A stretch of 64,000 nucleotides of DNA from an uncultured Methanolobus sp. (GCF_963667555.1 NZ_OY763421.1:2497562-2561561), one strand, 5' to 3'. Shown: positions 8,742 to 18,687, counted from the stretch's first letter. Numbers and translations are program-made. Notes: a model not told the origin generated them from the sequence alone.

Positions 8742-9764
8742 ATGACAAATAATGAAGGACAAAATATTAACGAGTTCAGCATCGGTGCAAAGGATATCGT
8801 TTGGACATGCAAGGTTTTCCTGTTGTCTGCGTTTTCTGCATTTATCCTTGCTATGATAGCTTACATCCTGGCATTCGCTCTTGCAGAACCGGAACCTGTA
8901 AGTGAAGTTATCATGAGCACTGCTTCTGCCGCAACATCTAAAGTTGCTGTGACTTCAAATTACATAAACCCCATGTGGGCGATATTTTTCTTTAACAGTC
9001 TTGCAGCCTGCTGTGCAGTTATCGGTACAGGGCTTTTCATGATGGTTCACAGGTTGCTGATAGGTGACATTGCCATGAGGCCAAAGAGCAAGCATTATGC
9101 CGGTCTTTCTATTATGATGGAAAAGACCATGATGCCTTTTTACAGAGCACTTATCAGGATAGCAGCAGTATTTGACCCGGACATGTCACAAATTAAAAAT
9201 GAGAATGATGACAGGGCAGGAACCATCTGGCAGTATTGCGGATATGGAAAATATGAGTACCGCATGTTCTCATATATTCTCCCGTATACAGTTCCCCTTT
9301 TGATACTCATAGTAAATGGCATGCTAATGGGAATTCTCCTTGCATTCTTCACTTTCAACGGAGCAGTAACCGGCTTTGAACTGTTTGGCGATAAAGGAAT
9401 TGTTCTCGGACTTTTATATAATGTTGTCTACTTCTTTATTTCAATAATACCGCATGGAATAATAGAAATACCCGCAATTCTTGTGGCAGCCGCAGTCGGA
9501 TATCATTTTGCGTACATCCAGGCACATGATGTTATCAAATGCGATTTTTTTACCGGTGATGGGACAGAGAGTCTTCTGAAGGATACAGGGTACATTTTTG
9601 AGACCACTAAGGAGTACCTGCTCTCGTCATATACATGGAAAATGATGGTACTCATCGTCCTGACACTTCTTCTTGCTGCGTACATCGAGACCTATGTCAC
9701 GCTTGGAATTGTGGATAAGGTTATGATGGCAATTGATGGGAATCTTGAACCGTTCCTTGTCTGA
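8742..9764 (+). CDS. SpoIIM/DUF95-like integral membrane protein
   Basis: This is a polytopic membrane protein of 340 residues with about six hydrophobic helices: near 25-50, 85-110, 185-215, 220-255, 258-280 and 310-335. The segment ISIIPHGIIEIPAILVAAAV is the hallmark of the SpoIIM (stage II sporulation protein M, DUF95) family, which is widespread in archaea and not limited to sporulation. The N-terminal part before the first helix is polar. ATG 8742 is preferred to GTG 8733; no strong ribosome binding site is visible. It is divergent from the KaiC-like gene. Function in archaea is unknown; a membrane remodelling or transport role is only a guess. Confidence 0.82.
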   Translation: MTNNEGQNINEFSIGAKDIVWTCKVFLLSAFSAFILAMIAYILAFALAEPEPVSEVIMSTASAATSKVAVTSNYINPMWAIFFFNSLAACCAVIGTGLFMMVHRLLIGDIAMRPKSKHYAGLSIMMEKTMMPFYRALIRIAAVFDPDMSQIKNENDDRAGTIWQYCGYGKYEYRMFSYILPYTVPLLILIVNGMLMGILLAFFTFNGAVTGFELFGDKGIVLGLLYNVVYFFISIIPHGIIEIPAILVAAAVGYHFAYIQAHDVIKCDFFTGDGTESLLKDTGYIFETTKEYLLSSYTWKMMVLIVLTLLLAAYIETYVTLGIVDKVMMAIDGNLEPFLV

Positions 9765-9797
9765 GTGAAAAAACAAAATAAGAATAAAACAGGAATG

Positions 9798-10835
9798 TCA
9801 TTCAGAGGATTTCCTGAAATCAGCCATACCCTTTGAAACATTGCTTAATAACTGAGCAGCTATCTCTTGGGAAGGCCATGCTCCAAGACCACAATCCGGG
9901 CCTGCATACTTTATAGATTCTCCGAACATGGAATATGCCTTTGAGAGTCTCTTTGAGATTATCTGCGGGGTTTCCATTTCGTCTATGATCTCCGGGAAAT
10001 ATTTGGTTTCTTTCCAGACGTTTGTGTTGTACTTATCGTTAAGCACTGAAACAAGGTTAAAGACATCCGTCCTTGCAATTCCAACCCTGAGATATGAATC
10101 TGTGTCTTCAAGCACTTTTTTGTCTATAAGATCAAGATAAGATGGGGTTGCTGCTGATTCAACACCAATCACACTGATGTTCTGGGTCTGGCAGGCAAGT
10201 TTGTAATGCAGTGGTGAATGCAGGTGAATTTCCACGTCACAGCCGGCTTTTTTGGCAGAGCTGCATGCAATGTCCATGGCTTTTGTGAGATCATTGTCAG
10301 AGAACATTACCTGTGGATTTATGCCTATACTTGGCTCGTCAATTGAAACGGTCTTGATATTGAAATCTTTGGCAACAGAAAGTGAGTTCTTTACAAAGCG
10401 GTCTACGCTTTCTCCAAGGAGGTTCAATATGTCCACATATTCAGTGCCGCCAAACTCCTTAAGATAGAGTTCCAGAGGACCTGTCACGCAAACACGGACA
10501 TTGAGCTTTTCCCCGTTCACTTCCCTGTAAGTTTTTGCAACTTTTGAGATGGCTTCGAGTTCCATTATACGAGCATCTGAGACCTTGACCTTGAAAGGTT
10601 CCTCTGTGCATTTAGGATCCCTGATGATAGAAAGGAACTGCTCGTTCATGTCCTGATACTGCGGATATGTCGGTACATCAACACCGGCATCCACTTTCAT
10701 CATGAAAGCATCGTTTATGACCTTGAACAGGTCTGCATCACTTTTCTTCCCTGAGAACTTTCCGGCCATCCACTCTTTGGATGTGCCTGAAGGAAGAGGA
10801 AAACTGCCAATGTCATCAAAGATAATCTCTGCCAT
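9798..10835 (-). CDS. Core (MetE-like) methionine synthase family protein
   Basis: The 345-residue protein matches the C-terminal barrel of cobalamin-independent methionine synthase without the N-terminal folate domain. This core form in methanogens is thought to take methyl groups from methylcobalamin-type donors to homocysteine. Motifs are DDIGSFPLP at the start, VSIDEPSIG, and zinc-site residues in EIHLHSP (H204, with H206 where MetE has Cys), GVES and GPDCGLGAWP (C about 314). A TATA box (CTTATAAG, 10861-10868) lies about 26 nt before the ATG, so the mRNA is probably leaderless. It converges with the SpoIIM-like gene. The methyl donor cannot be read from sequence. Confidence 0.85.
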   Translation of the reverse strand: MAEIIFDDIGSFPLPSGTSKEWMAGKFSGKKSDADLFKVINDAFMMKVDAGVDVPTYPQYQDMNEQFLSIIRDPKCTEEPFKVKVSDARIMELEAISKVAKTYREVNGEKLNVRVCVTGPLELYLKEFGGTEYVDILNLLGESVDRFVKNSLSVAKDFNIKTVSIDEPSIGINPQVMFSDNDLTKAMDIACSSAKKAGCDVEIHLHSPLHYKLACQTQNISVIGVESAATPSYLDLIDKKVLEDTDSYLRVGIARTDVFNLVSVLNDKYNTNVWKETKYFPEIIDEMETPQIISKRLSKAYSMFGESIKYAGPDCGLGAWPSQEIAAQLLSNVSKGMADFRKSSE

Positions 10836-10942
10836 GCCAATCTTATTAGCCAGTATTTGACTTATAAGTTTTGAGTGTAGTTTGCAAAAACAAAACTCGG
10901 GAGCTTTACAGAAAAATGAGGAAAATGAGGAAATAAAAGACG

Positions 10943-10978
10943 ATAAAAAAAGAGATTTGAACTGACAATAAGTCAGTT
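10943..10978 (-). terminator. Hairpin-T terminator abutting a stop codon
   Basis: Stem AACTGAC/GTCAGTT (10960-10978) with loop AATAA overlaps the stop codon of the 10977 gene. On the minus strand it is followed by a T-rich run (10943-10953). Confidence 0.6.
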
Positions 10979-11282
10979 ATTTTCTAAGAGTTGCTGATAT
11001 CTTTGATACGTAATAATTGATGCACATCTGGGAGTAATCCAGTGATTTCGGGGACATGTGAGAGATAATCTCATCTGCGTCTCTTTTTGGAGCCTGGCTG
11101 CTGGTTGGCATTCCATACTTTTCACGGTGGCTGGAAACCTTTTGCAACATCAGGTTCTGGAAATCAATAACATCGATCTTTTCTTCTGAGCTGAGCTCTT
11201 CAAAACCATTCTTCAGGGAAGTGAGCTGTGCTCTGTTCTCTTCGGTCATTTCAATATCTAGTATAGGATTTTTCATTTCCAT
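10977..11282 (-). CDS. Uncharacterised small acidic protein
   Basis: The protein has 101 residues from ATG 11282; ATG 11276 is also possible and GTG 11291 less so. I do not recognise the family. It is soluble, with two predicted helices (NRAQLTSLKNGFEELSSEEK and EKIDVIDFQNLMLQKVSSHR) and a C-terminal part, SLDYSQMCINYYVSKISATL. No membrane segment, metal motif or HTH is visible. Codon use looks like that of the neighbours, and a hairpin terminator sits directly at its stop codon, which supports its being a real gene. It stands alone between two unrelated minus-strand genes. Confidence 0.6.
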   Translation of the reverse strand: MEMKNPILDIEMTEENRAQLTSLKNGFEELSSEEKIDVIDFQNLMLQKVSSHREKYGMPTSSQAPKRDADEIISHMSPKSLDYSQMCINYYVSKISATLRK

Positions 11283-11454
11283 GGGTACCACGGAAGAATA
11301 TATTAGACTAACATTAGATATAGTTTTGGTAATTATATTTATTTAATATATATGAAGAAAATATTTACGACGGATAAGAATATGTGATTTTCAATCACTA
11401 TCCTGGAAAATAATGAGACATATTAGAATTTTAGAGAGGAAATAAACCATACAT

Positions 11455-11488
11455 AAAAAAATAGTTGCTTCGGATAAAATACCGAAGC
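11455..11488 (-). terminator. Hairpin-T terminator after the symporter gene
   Basis: Stem GCTTCGG/CCGAAGC (11467-11488, 8-nt loop) is followed on the minus strand by a run of seven T at about 11455-11461. It lies about 27 nt beyond the stop of the SSS-family gene. Confidence 0.65.
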
Positions 11489-11514
11489 TTTAAGTTTTAA
11501 GAACTTTTTCAGCC

Positions 11515-13446
11515 TTAATTATCAGAAGGCAATGTCAGCAATAATCCAACGTTTGCAAATGCTTCTGCAACCTGTTTGAAAGCGATAAGGAACTCCTTTT
11601 CACTCAGGTCAAGATCTGCTGCGAGTGGTTCTGCTGCAAACCATATCTCCTTTTCACTGTCTCCACGGGTAAGTGAAACACAGGCAAGCATATCGGCCTT
11701 GGTGAGCCTGTAAACTGAATCCTTACCTGTTGGAGTTACCCAGGATGGGTGAATGTTTTTGAGTTCATTTACAAACCTGTCCCAGTTGATCGTTGCAGAT
11801 GCCTCAAGGTTGAGTTTGACTATTGCACGGTCTCCGGTAACTTCCTTTTCAATTACCTTGACAAGCTTCTTGTACTCAGGATCGGACTCATCAACGATCA
11901 TAGCTTCCTTCTCAAGCTTCTCTGCTTCATCAGCGAAGAACGGAGCAAGATTCACTGTGTCTGATGGTTTTGTTGCAAGTGAGACACCAAAGAAAGCAAC
12001 TCCACTGAGCGCCATTCCTACTATAACACCGTGGTTTGAAAGTACAGGATGAATTGTATCAAGGTAAGCTGTTGCAAATGGAGCAGTGTTTGCAAGGTCA
12101 ACTGCTGTCAGTCCTATCTGTACAACTGCACCAACAATAAGTCCTGCAAGAGCACCCTGCTTGGTTGCACGCTTCCAGTACAAACCTCCCATGAGAGGGA
12201 AGAAGTAGGCTGCACTTGCAATGAAGGTTGCAATGTGAATTACGTCAATGATACTGTCAATGTAGAATGAAAGAACAGTTGCAAGTGCTACAATAATAAG
12301 AACACTGATCCTGTTTATTGTCATCATCTGCTTCATTGTTGCATCAGGTTTTATGTATCTCTGGTAAATGTCACGTGAAAGACATGAACCGCCTGAGGTT
12401 GCAAATGTATCTGCAGAGGACATTGCAGCTGCTGCAAGACCCACTGCACAAAGGCCGATTGCTACCGGTGAAAGTGTGCTTACAATGTAAACAAGAAGAG
12501 CAGGTTCTGCTGCTGCCATTGCGCCCATTCCGATCTCTGCGAATGAAGCAGGGATCTCAGGATAAATATGGTTAAGACTGATGGCGATAGCCGTACATGC
12601 GACACCAAATATCATGAAGATAAGGAATGAACCAAGGATCATACCGTTCCTTGCAGACTTCTCATCCTTTGCTGCCCAAATTCTCTGCCATGGGTCCTGT
12701 TCTGTGATCCATCCAGGGATGATAGCAAATATCGCGATAAGGACTGCCGGAACACCAACTATGAACGGATTCCACCAGCCAGCAGGAACATCACCGAAAA
12801 GGTCTGAAGTTGACATTGGAGACACATCGGCTGAACCGGATGTTGCTGCGCCCACAAGTACAAAGGCAATGATAAGTGAGAATGTAGCAAGCATCACAAA
12901 CTGCACCACATCGGTCCAGATAACTGCTGAGAAACCTCCAAGTGTTACGTAAACTGAGATGGCAAGAGCCACAATTGCTGCTGCATAGATAGGTTCCAGA
13001 CCGAAGAAGATGCTGAGAACCAATGAGAATCCCTTTATGTCGGCAACTGCAAAGAGAGCCATGACAATAGCAATGATTATTGCTACAGGAGCGCGGATAG
13101 AACTGCTGAACCTTTGCTCAAGAAGTTCTGGTTGTGTGATTGCAGGCAGATGTTTTATTTTACCTACCAGCAGGGCGATCAATAAAAGTGCGAGAATGTT
13201 TGGTGCAACAAAACTCCAGATGGAACCCATTCCAAGCACCATGTAAAGACCGATAACGGCCAGTATTCCACCGGCGGTCATCCATGAAGATGCTGCTGAG
13301 AAACCAATACCTAATGCACTGATCTTACGTCCTGCAAGCCAGAAATCAGTTACAGACTTCTGTTTTTTTGTGAAATATAATCCTATACCTATCAGTCCAA
13401 GCAAGTAGACTGCCATTAATATAAGGAATATCTGATAACTTTCCAT
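11515..13446 (-). CDS. Sodium:solute symporter (SSS family) with cytoplasmic C-terminal extension
   Basis: A 643-residue secondary transporter, predicted to use the Na+ gradient to import a small solute. About 13 hydrophobic helices fill residues 1-490. SSS signatures include KISALGIGFSAASSWMTAGG and GLAAAAMSSADTFATSGGSC, the latter the family's sodium-site region. The last ~150 residues are a soluble domain (VTGDRAIVKLNLEASATINW, then DMLACVSLTRGDSEKEIWFA) that ordinary PutP/PanF lacks. The start at 13446 has AGAGGTAG upstream. The substrate (proline, pantothenate, acetate or other) cannot be decided. It stands alone, with a terminator downstream. Confidence 0.9.
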   Translation of the reverse strand: MESYQIFLILMAVYLLGLIGIGLYFTKKQKSVTDFWLAGRKISALGIGFSAASSWMTAGGILAVIGLYMVLGMGSIWSFVAPNILALLLIALLVGKIKHLPAITQPELLEQRFSSSIRAPVAIIIAIVMALFAVADIKGFSLVLSIFFGLEPIYAAAIVALAISVYVTLGGFSAVIWTDVVQFVMLATFSLIIAFVLVGAATSGSADVSPMSTSDLFGDVPAGWWNPFIVGVPAVLIAIFAIIPGWITEQDPWQRIWAAKDEKSARNGMILGSFLIFMIFGVACTAIAISLNHIYPEIPASFAEIGMGAMAAAEPALLVYIVSTLSPVAIGLCAVGLAAAAMSSADTFATSGGSCLSRDIYQRYIKPDATMKQMMTINRISVLIIVALATVLSFYIDSIIDVIHIATFIASAAYFFPLMGGLYWKRATKQGALAGLIVGAVVQIGLTAVDLANTAPFATAYLDTIHPVLSNHGVIVGMALSGVAFFGVSLATKPSDTVNLAPFFADEAEKLEKEAMIVDESDPEYKKLVKVIEKEVTGDRAIVKLNLEASATINWDRFVNELKNIHPSWVTPTGKDSVYRLTKADMLACVSLTRGDSEKEIWFAAEPLAADLDLSEKEFLIAFKQVAEAFANVGLLLTLPSDN

Positions 13447-13768
13447 AATAACTACCTCTTATAATGATTAACAGACCCCGACAGAAACTATCGAAGGCCT
13501 TTATATATGTGCTATAACTCTTATTATGGTAACTATATAAGGGTTTTCAAAAAATCCAGTTTAGGTTTAATCAATTTTATTTACCTTTTTCAATTTAACA
13601 GAACCTATTGATAGCTATTTTAACAGAGCTCGGTGTTAAATACAAAATTAAGTTGACTTAAGAAAATGAAAACTCCCAACATAGAACACTATAATTCAGT
13701 GCACAATTCAACATTCAATTCAATACTCAATCCAAAATAATATTATCATTCAGATACTATTTCCTAAC
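13447..13768. other. Divergent intergenic region, symporter / nurA
   Basis: This 322-bp AT-rich region separates the symporter and nurA. A TTTATATATG-like box (about 13500) sits near the symporter. The nurA side has short direct repeats of the type AATTCAA/CATTCAATTCAATACTCAA at about 13700-13735. No gene, RNA or clear palindrome was seen. Confidence 0.4.
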
Positions 13769-15052
13769 ATGACCCTTGAGCCGGTTCACATAAAAGAGAT
13801 ACATGAAATCGTCGACCGCATCGATAAATGCTTCAAAAAAGATGAGAACGGCAGTGATGATAATGAAAAAGTGAGAAACATACTTGAAAGGCTCAGGAAA
13901 CTTGAATACAATGATAAGGTCGTTTTAAGGTCTATTGGGCCTGTCAGACGTGGAAAAGCAAGTATTGAGAGAATGCTGCAATCTGAAGACCCGTTTCCAG
14001 TCTCATATTCCTGTGACAGCGGAAGCACCACTGCTAAGACATTTGACAATGGCCTGTATATCGATTTCTGCCACTGTGCCATGGCTCGTACACCTACTGA
14101 CCTTGATATCCATAGCAAAAGGACTATTGTTGCAGCAGCTTACACTTTGAGTGATAAGGTTTATCTTAACACCAGCAGCAGCTGGGAATCCTTTGATTAC
14201 GGGTGCGGAAGAAAAAAGATAATTCGAGTGCAACCCGGACTGCTCAATAAAAAGGTCACTGACATTTTACACGACATCGCTCTCTATCTTTCAGAATCAG
14301 AGCACATATTATGGATGCTTGACAGCATCGGAAATGATGATTTTTTCATAATGGACGGTCCCATTTATCCTAAAAGAATAATGTACTGGATGGTGGTTAA
14401 TTCTGAGGATGTGGACATCAGCATTGACCCCAGCAGCAGGAAGATCATTCAGAATTATATTGACATAATGGACCACCATATTGAAAATATGAAACCTCTT
14501 GTGGGTTTTGTAAAGAACCCGGAGGACATGCAGATAATGCTTGCACTGAGGAAGCAGGAGCCTGAACTTGACATTCCATGGCTTGTGGATGCGCAATTCT
14601 TTAAAAACGCACTGTCACTTGAAAGGACCGGGATGAAAAGAAAAGAAGCTGAAAAATACATCACTTACACAAACTGGTTCGTACAGCCAAACCAGTTCTA
14701 CGAAAAGATGTTGAAATCAACTTCACCGCTTGTTGCTGAACTTGCCAGCAGTAAATTCGATGCAGAGGATTATGCACTCAGTTTCTTCATGGCATACGTC
14801 CCGAAGCTTAACACGATCTTCAAGATCGAATCGCCTTACGGACTGGTGAAGAACGACGAACTGAGAAACGGGATGACAAGAAAAGTGCTCTACGACCTGG
14901 CACTTAACGGAATACCAAAGACACTTTCAAAAGCAGATTCAATAGCAAAGATACCGGTTCCTGAAAGAAAGAGTATCATTGACAGATTCAGGAATTCTAA
15001 AATAGATACTAATTACAATAGCATAAGGTGGGATGAGAAGGATGAGAGATAA
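13769..15052 (+). CDS. nurA: NurA-family 5'-3' nuclease
   Basis: NurA pairs with the HerA translocase to resect DNA ends in archaea. The 427-residue protein carries the NurA core: an acidic motif in SYSCDSGSTTAKTF (Asp about 82), YIDFCHCAMARTPTDLD, and the C-terminal catalytic-region sequence EDYALSFFMAYVPKLNTIFK. An N-terminal helical extension (1-70) is charged. The ATG at 13769 has no ribosome binding site, so it may be leaderless. The stop overlaps the start of herA, a strong sign of coupled expression. Mre11 and Rad50, often next to this pair, are not in the window. Confidence 0.9.
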   Translation: MTLEPVHIKEIHEIVDRIDKCFKKDENGSDDNEKVRNILERLRKLEYNDKVVLRSIGPVRRGKASIERMLQSEDPFPVSYSCDSGSTTAKTFDNGLYIDFCHCAMARTPTDLDIHSKRTIVAAAYTLSDKVYLNTSSSWESFDYGCGRKKIIRVQPGLLNKKVTDILHDIALYLSESEHILWMLDSIGNDDFFIMDGPIYPKRIMYWMVVNSEDVDISIDPSSRKIIQNYIDIMDHHIENMKPLVGFVKNPEDMQIMLALRKQEPELDIPWLVDAQFFKNALSLERTGMKRKEAEKYITYTNWFVQPNQFYEKMLKSTSPLVAELASSKFDAEDYALSFFMAYVPKLNTIFKIESPYGLVKNDELRNGMTRKVLYDLALNGIPKTLSKADSIAKIPVPERKSIIDRFRNSKIDTNYNSIRWDEKDER

Positions 15053-16865
15053 GGACATACTTTCTTTTGCAGGCGACATGGACGATGAGCTGGATATTGA
15101 GATTCCGGCAACTGGAAAAAAAATGAGTGCAAAGGAAGAAGATGATTTTGAGGAGCTGGCGCTTGAAACAGATAGCAAGGCATACACACAGAATGGAGTT
15201 TCAGACGAGGCATTCGGTATAATCACTACAGGAATAGACCCACTTGAGATAACAGAATCCGGTGCAAGAATTACCGGATATATCACGACATCACACCGCC
15301 AGAAAGTGAGACTTGGAACCTATGTTATGGTTCCGTATGGAGACGAAGACCTATTTGCAAGAATATGGAAACTCCAGTACCTTCAGGAATATGCTGTTGA
15401 CGATGCAACTGAGATCCACTCCCGCAGGATGCTGCAATCGAATACTACAGATGAAGTTGACTACAAGTTCCTGGCCTATCTTGACCCGATCTGCATCCTT
15501 TACGAACCAAGGGGAAAGGGAATCCTTGACAGGAGAATGAGCGACAGAATACCACGTCCAAATACTCCCATTTTTCCTGTAACTGATAAAAAGAAGATAC
15601 AGACAGGTCTCAATATTCCTGAGGAAGGAATTTTCATGGGACACCTGAGTGTTGGCGGGGAACTTGTCAAGACACACGCTGTTCCGCCTACTGTCCCTTA
15701 TTACCTGAGAAATGACTACTCAATGGGCGACCCCTTGATCTTCAGGCACATGCTGGTTTGTGGAAGTACTGGTACTGGAAAAACTTTCCTGACAAAGAAC
15801 CTGCTGCGTCAGTTCATGAGTGAGAACAACCGTTACAAACTCCGTGGTTCAGAGGAAAGGAGAAATCCGTGTCTCATTATTATGGACCCTCAGGATGAGT
15901 ATTCTCAGCTCTTTGAGGACAACCCTGAGATAACAGATGATGACGACTTCAAATTCAGAGCTGAAAAGGTCAATTTCGGTGCCTGTAAGAACACGAAGAC
16001 CTTTGTTGCAAAAATAAATGGGGAAGCCTACACCGGCAGGTCCAGAGCAGAACAGATAGAGTTCACAATTCCCTTTGAAATGGTACAGAACAACTCATGG
16101 CTCATAGCACCTGTAGGAATGACCGAATTACAGTATGTGGGAGTTGACCTGCTGCTTGAGGATTACTTCAAGAAACCCGGACAGCACACTTACAGCGGTT
16201 TCATGGACTTTATTGACAACGATATTACAAGAGATCTGTATGTTGAAAGCGGCAAGATACACGAGGCTTCCTATGATGGTATCGTTCGAAGAGTAAAGAA
16301 CCGCGCCCTTGCAAGAGTATTTGACCAGCCTGCAAGACCGATAAGTGAGATTCTCGGGCAGATTTTCAAACCGGGACAGGTTAGTGTGTTCCCGACCGAG
16401 TATATCACAAACTCACGCATACGAGACATTATTACTCTCACTTTGATGAGCACAATAGTGGATAACAAGCTGAACACTTCCGGTGAGGCTGCTGTAAAGG
16501 AAACTCCGATAATCCTGGGACTTGATGAAGCTCATCGTTATCTTGCAAAGGCAGGTGGAGAGCACTCAAGGAGACTCATCTCTAAATTTGCAGATGCAGC
16601 ACGTCAGGGAAGAAAAGAGGGACTAGGACTTTTCCTTATCACTCAGGACCCACAGGATATTGATGAGACCATCTTCAAGCAGATCAACACGCGCGTGATC
16701 CTCAACCTTAGTAATGATGCAGCAATCAGTACCATGAAGGTGAAAAAAGAATTTGAGAAAAGAATTCCTTACCTGAAGAAAGGACAGATGATCGTGCAGA
16801 GCCCTGATAACAGTGATATGGTTGAGATCATGGGACTTTCACGGTGTGTTGTGAAACACGTTTGA
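15042..16865 (+). CDS. herA: HerA DNA translocase/helicase
   Basis: HerA is a hexameric ATP-driven DNA translocase of the FtsK/HerA superfamily and works with NurA. The protein has about 607 residues. An N-terminal HAS-barrel (GIDPLEITESGARITGYI to about 150) is followed by Walker A CGSTGTGKTF (about 245), IIMDPQDEY, the Walker B region ILGLDEAHRYL and the conserved GRKEGLGLFLITQDPQDID. Two ATGs are possible, 15033 and 15042; both lie inside nurA. AGGTGGG at 15026-15032 suits 15042 better. The start overlaps the last codons of nurA. The run after the stop is T-rich (16908-16920) and may end the transcript. Confidence 0.92.
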   Translation: MRDKDILSFAGDMDDELDIEIPATGKKMSAKEEDDFEELALETDSKAYTQNGVSDEAFGIITTGIDPLEITESGARITGYITTSHRQKVRLGTYVMVPYGDEDLFARIWKLQYLQEYAVDDATEIHSRRMLQSNTTDEVDYKFLAYLDPICILYEPRGKGILDRRMSDRIPRPNTPIFPVTDKKKIQTGLNIPEEGIFMGHLSVGGELVKTHAVPPTVPYYLRNDYSMGDPLIFRHMLVCGSTGTGKTFLTKNLLRQFMSENNRYKLRGSEERRNPCLIIMDPQDEYSQLFEDNPEITDDDDFKFRAEKVNFGACKNTKTFVAKINGEAYTGRSRAEQIEFTIPFEMVQNNSWLIAPVGMTELQYVGVDLLLEDYFKKPGQHTYSGFMDFIDNDITRDLYVESGKIHEASYDGIVRRVKNRALARVFDQPARPISEILGQIFKPGQVSVFPTEYITNSRIRDIITLTLMSTIVDNKLNTSGEAAVKETPIILGLDEAHRYLAKAGGEHSRRLISKFADAARQGRKEGLGLFLITQDPQDIDETIFKQINTRVILNLSNDAAISTMKVKKEFEKRIPYLKKGQMIVQSPDNSDMVEIMGLSRCVVKHV

Positions 16866-16979
16866 TGCAATCATGTTGAGTGAGAGCCTTTCTTCCCCAC
16901 AATTGCTTTTTTGTTTGTTTTAAACCCTTTTCCAACTATTAGTAGTCATTCAGATTGTTTTTCTGATTTAAAAGACAAT

Positions 16980-16988
16980 ATTTATATG
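16980..16988 (+). promoter_or_regulatory. TATA box for the 17038 gene pair
   Basis: ATTTATATG lies about 50 nt before the ATG at 17038, at a suitable distance for a leader of roughly 25 nt. Confidence 0.45.
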
Positions 16989-17037
16989 CCATATCATTGT
17001 ACAAAATAATCAATATTATATTGAAATTTATTTAGAC

Positions 17038-18150
17038 ATGAAGCAAAGATACCTTATTTTTACTCTTTCTGTAATGGTAATTCTGCTAATAGGCATTTAT
17101 TTTGTAAATGAAGCCCATGAGCAGGAAGTTGCAAGAGAAAATGCACGTATTGCAAATGAGACAAAGCAACAGATGGAATACATAAGTAGCCTGCAAACCG
17201 AGTCTGAGAGAATATTCTCACAGGATCAGGATATGCAGAAATTACTGGATGAAAATACCAGTTTCAGGGCTTACGAAATAATACACAATGAGAGTTTTGT
17301 GGAGTATATTTACATTGTTGGATTCCATCTTCAAAAAGTCAAGTACTCGACAGAACCCAGAATCGCTAACGGAACTGTTTACAGGTTCTACATTGATCTG
17401 GATAATAAGAGTGTCATCAATGGAGATAGTGAAGAAACATCCTTTTTTAATCAAAGTTCAAATTTGCTGATACTTTACGATAATTATAGAGAAGAGAAGA
17501 ATGGATTATCTTTTGATTCAGAAATGAACACAAAAATCTGGTATGGAGTTTGCTTCCCCCTCAGTAATCGCTGGATATATTCATTCAGATTAGAAGGAAA
17601 GCATACAGTAAACTGTAATTCCATTTCTAACAAAGAACCTTCAATTGAATATCAGCTTAAAATTAAAAAAATAGACACTAATGACAATGGTTTTAATCCA
17701 TTTTACGATAATGATTATAATCCATTTGATTTAAAAGATAAATATATACATGTCATGTCGAATGACAATAATCTTTCAACCAGATACTGGGAAGACGAAA
17801 GGAAAAAAGAAGAAAACACTTTGACATTGTCCTTGCCTTCAAAAACTGATTATCCCATTGATTGGTTATATATGTGGGATATTTCCTCTGCTGTCAACCA
17901 AACAATTGTTTTTGATATCGACATGACAGCTGATGGATGGGGAGAAAATACCGAACCCGAAGAACTGTACGGATGGAGATTCATCATAGAAACACCTCCG
18001 AACACATATGAGATGACAGAAGAGACTATGATGGAACTTGGAGTATGGCCAACAAACGGCTTTGGTGGGTTCTATCCTCTTTCTGCGACGATTATTAAAA
18101 AGGGAGACTGGCTGGAAAATACAAACCAGAGAAGAAGTGATATTCTGTGA
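17038..18150 (+). CDS. Membrane-anchored exported protein, unknown function
   Basis: The 370-residue protein has one N-terminal membrane segment (YLIFTLSVMVILLIGIYFV, residues 5-23), then a charged helical stretch (EAHEQEVARENARIANETKQ), and a long extracytoplasmic domain rich in Asn, Asp, Tyr and Trp, probably beta-rich. Several N-x-S/T sites are present, consistent with an exposed, possibly glycosylated archaeal surface protein. I recognise no family. The stop overlaps the GTG of the next gene (GTGA), so the pair is translationally coupled. AT content is higher than in the nurA-herA operon before it. Confidence 0.75.
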   Translation: MKQRYLIFTLSVMVILLIGIYFVNEAHEQEVARENARIANETKQQMEYISSLQTESERIFSQDQDMQKLLDENTSFRAYEIIHNESFVEYIYIVGFHLQKVKYSTEPRIANGTVYRFYIDLDNKSVINGDSEETSFFNQSSNLLILYDNYREEKNGLSFDSEMNTKIWYGVCFPLSNRWIYSFRLEGKHTVNCNSISNKEPSIEYQLKIKKIDTNDNGFNPFYDNDYNPFDLKDKYIHVMSNDNNLSTRYWEDERKKEENTLTLSLPSKTDYPIDWLYMWDISSAVNQTIVFDIDMTADGWGENTEPEELYGWRFIIETPPNTYEMTEETMMELGVWPTNGFGGFYPLSATIIKKGDWLENTNQRRSDIL

Positions 18151-18590
18151 AACTAAAGAGATCAGGCTTAATTGCAGGAGTTTTTATTCTTCTCCTTGTT
18201 GGATTCTATGTTTTCAGCACCTTTTCTTACATATTGTACGGTTCTTTGCTTCCTCTCTATGACATACATAATGGAGACGATACGCGACATGAAGTTATTG
18301 TAGAGGTATTTGGAATCTACAATCAGTCCATTGTCAAAGAAATGTATTCAGTGGGACCGATGAGTAGTGCATCATATCCTAAAACATTCTGGTTCAAATT
18401 TAATCGGTGGACTGATTACAGGTTTGAGATCACTCTAGATGACAATATTGTTAGAACGTATGAAGGAAAGGTCAGCAACTTCAATCAGGTACGTATCGAA
18501 TTATATGACAAAGACAGCGATTATTATCCGATTGTTGTAGATGAAATGCCTTTTGAGATGGGAAAGGGCTACAAGTGGGATTATGATTGA
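18147..18590 (+). CDS. Small membrane-anchored exported protein, unknown function
   Basis: The protein of 147 residues starts at a GTG overlapping the previous stop codon. It has an N-terminal membrane segment (SGLIAGVFILLLVGFYVFST), then a beta-rich domain of about 110 residues (HEVIVEVFGIYNQSIVKEMY, YRFEITLDDNIVRTYEG) that resembles a small immunoglobulin-like or carboxypeptidase-regulatory fold, though this is only impression. It lacks cysteines. It is probably coexpressed with, and may bind, the preceding exported protein. A hairpin terminator follows about 100 nt downstream. Confidence 0.72.
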   Translation: MKLKRSGLIAGVFILLLVGFYVFSTFSYILYGSLLPLYDIHNGDDTRHEVIVEVFGIYNQSIVKEMYSVGPMSSASYPKTFWFKFNRWTDYRFEITLDDNIVRTYEGKVSNFNQVRIELYDKDSDYYPIVVDEMPFEMGKGYKWDYD

Positions 18591-18687
18591 CATGATTTCT
18601 TTTTCAACTATCTTAACTAGCTACAAATAGTGTTTACCAATATTTTTTTTAAGTCATAGATGACTAGCACGCCAAAATGGTGAATTT

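Noticed and set aside
12049..12952. Several plus-strand frames across the symporter gene
   Set aside because: They are antisense to a well-supported transporter with full SSS motifs and a proper start.
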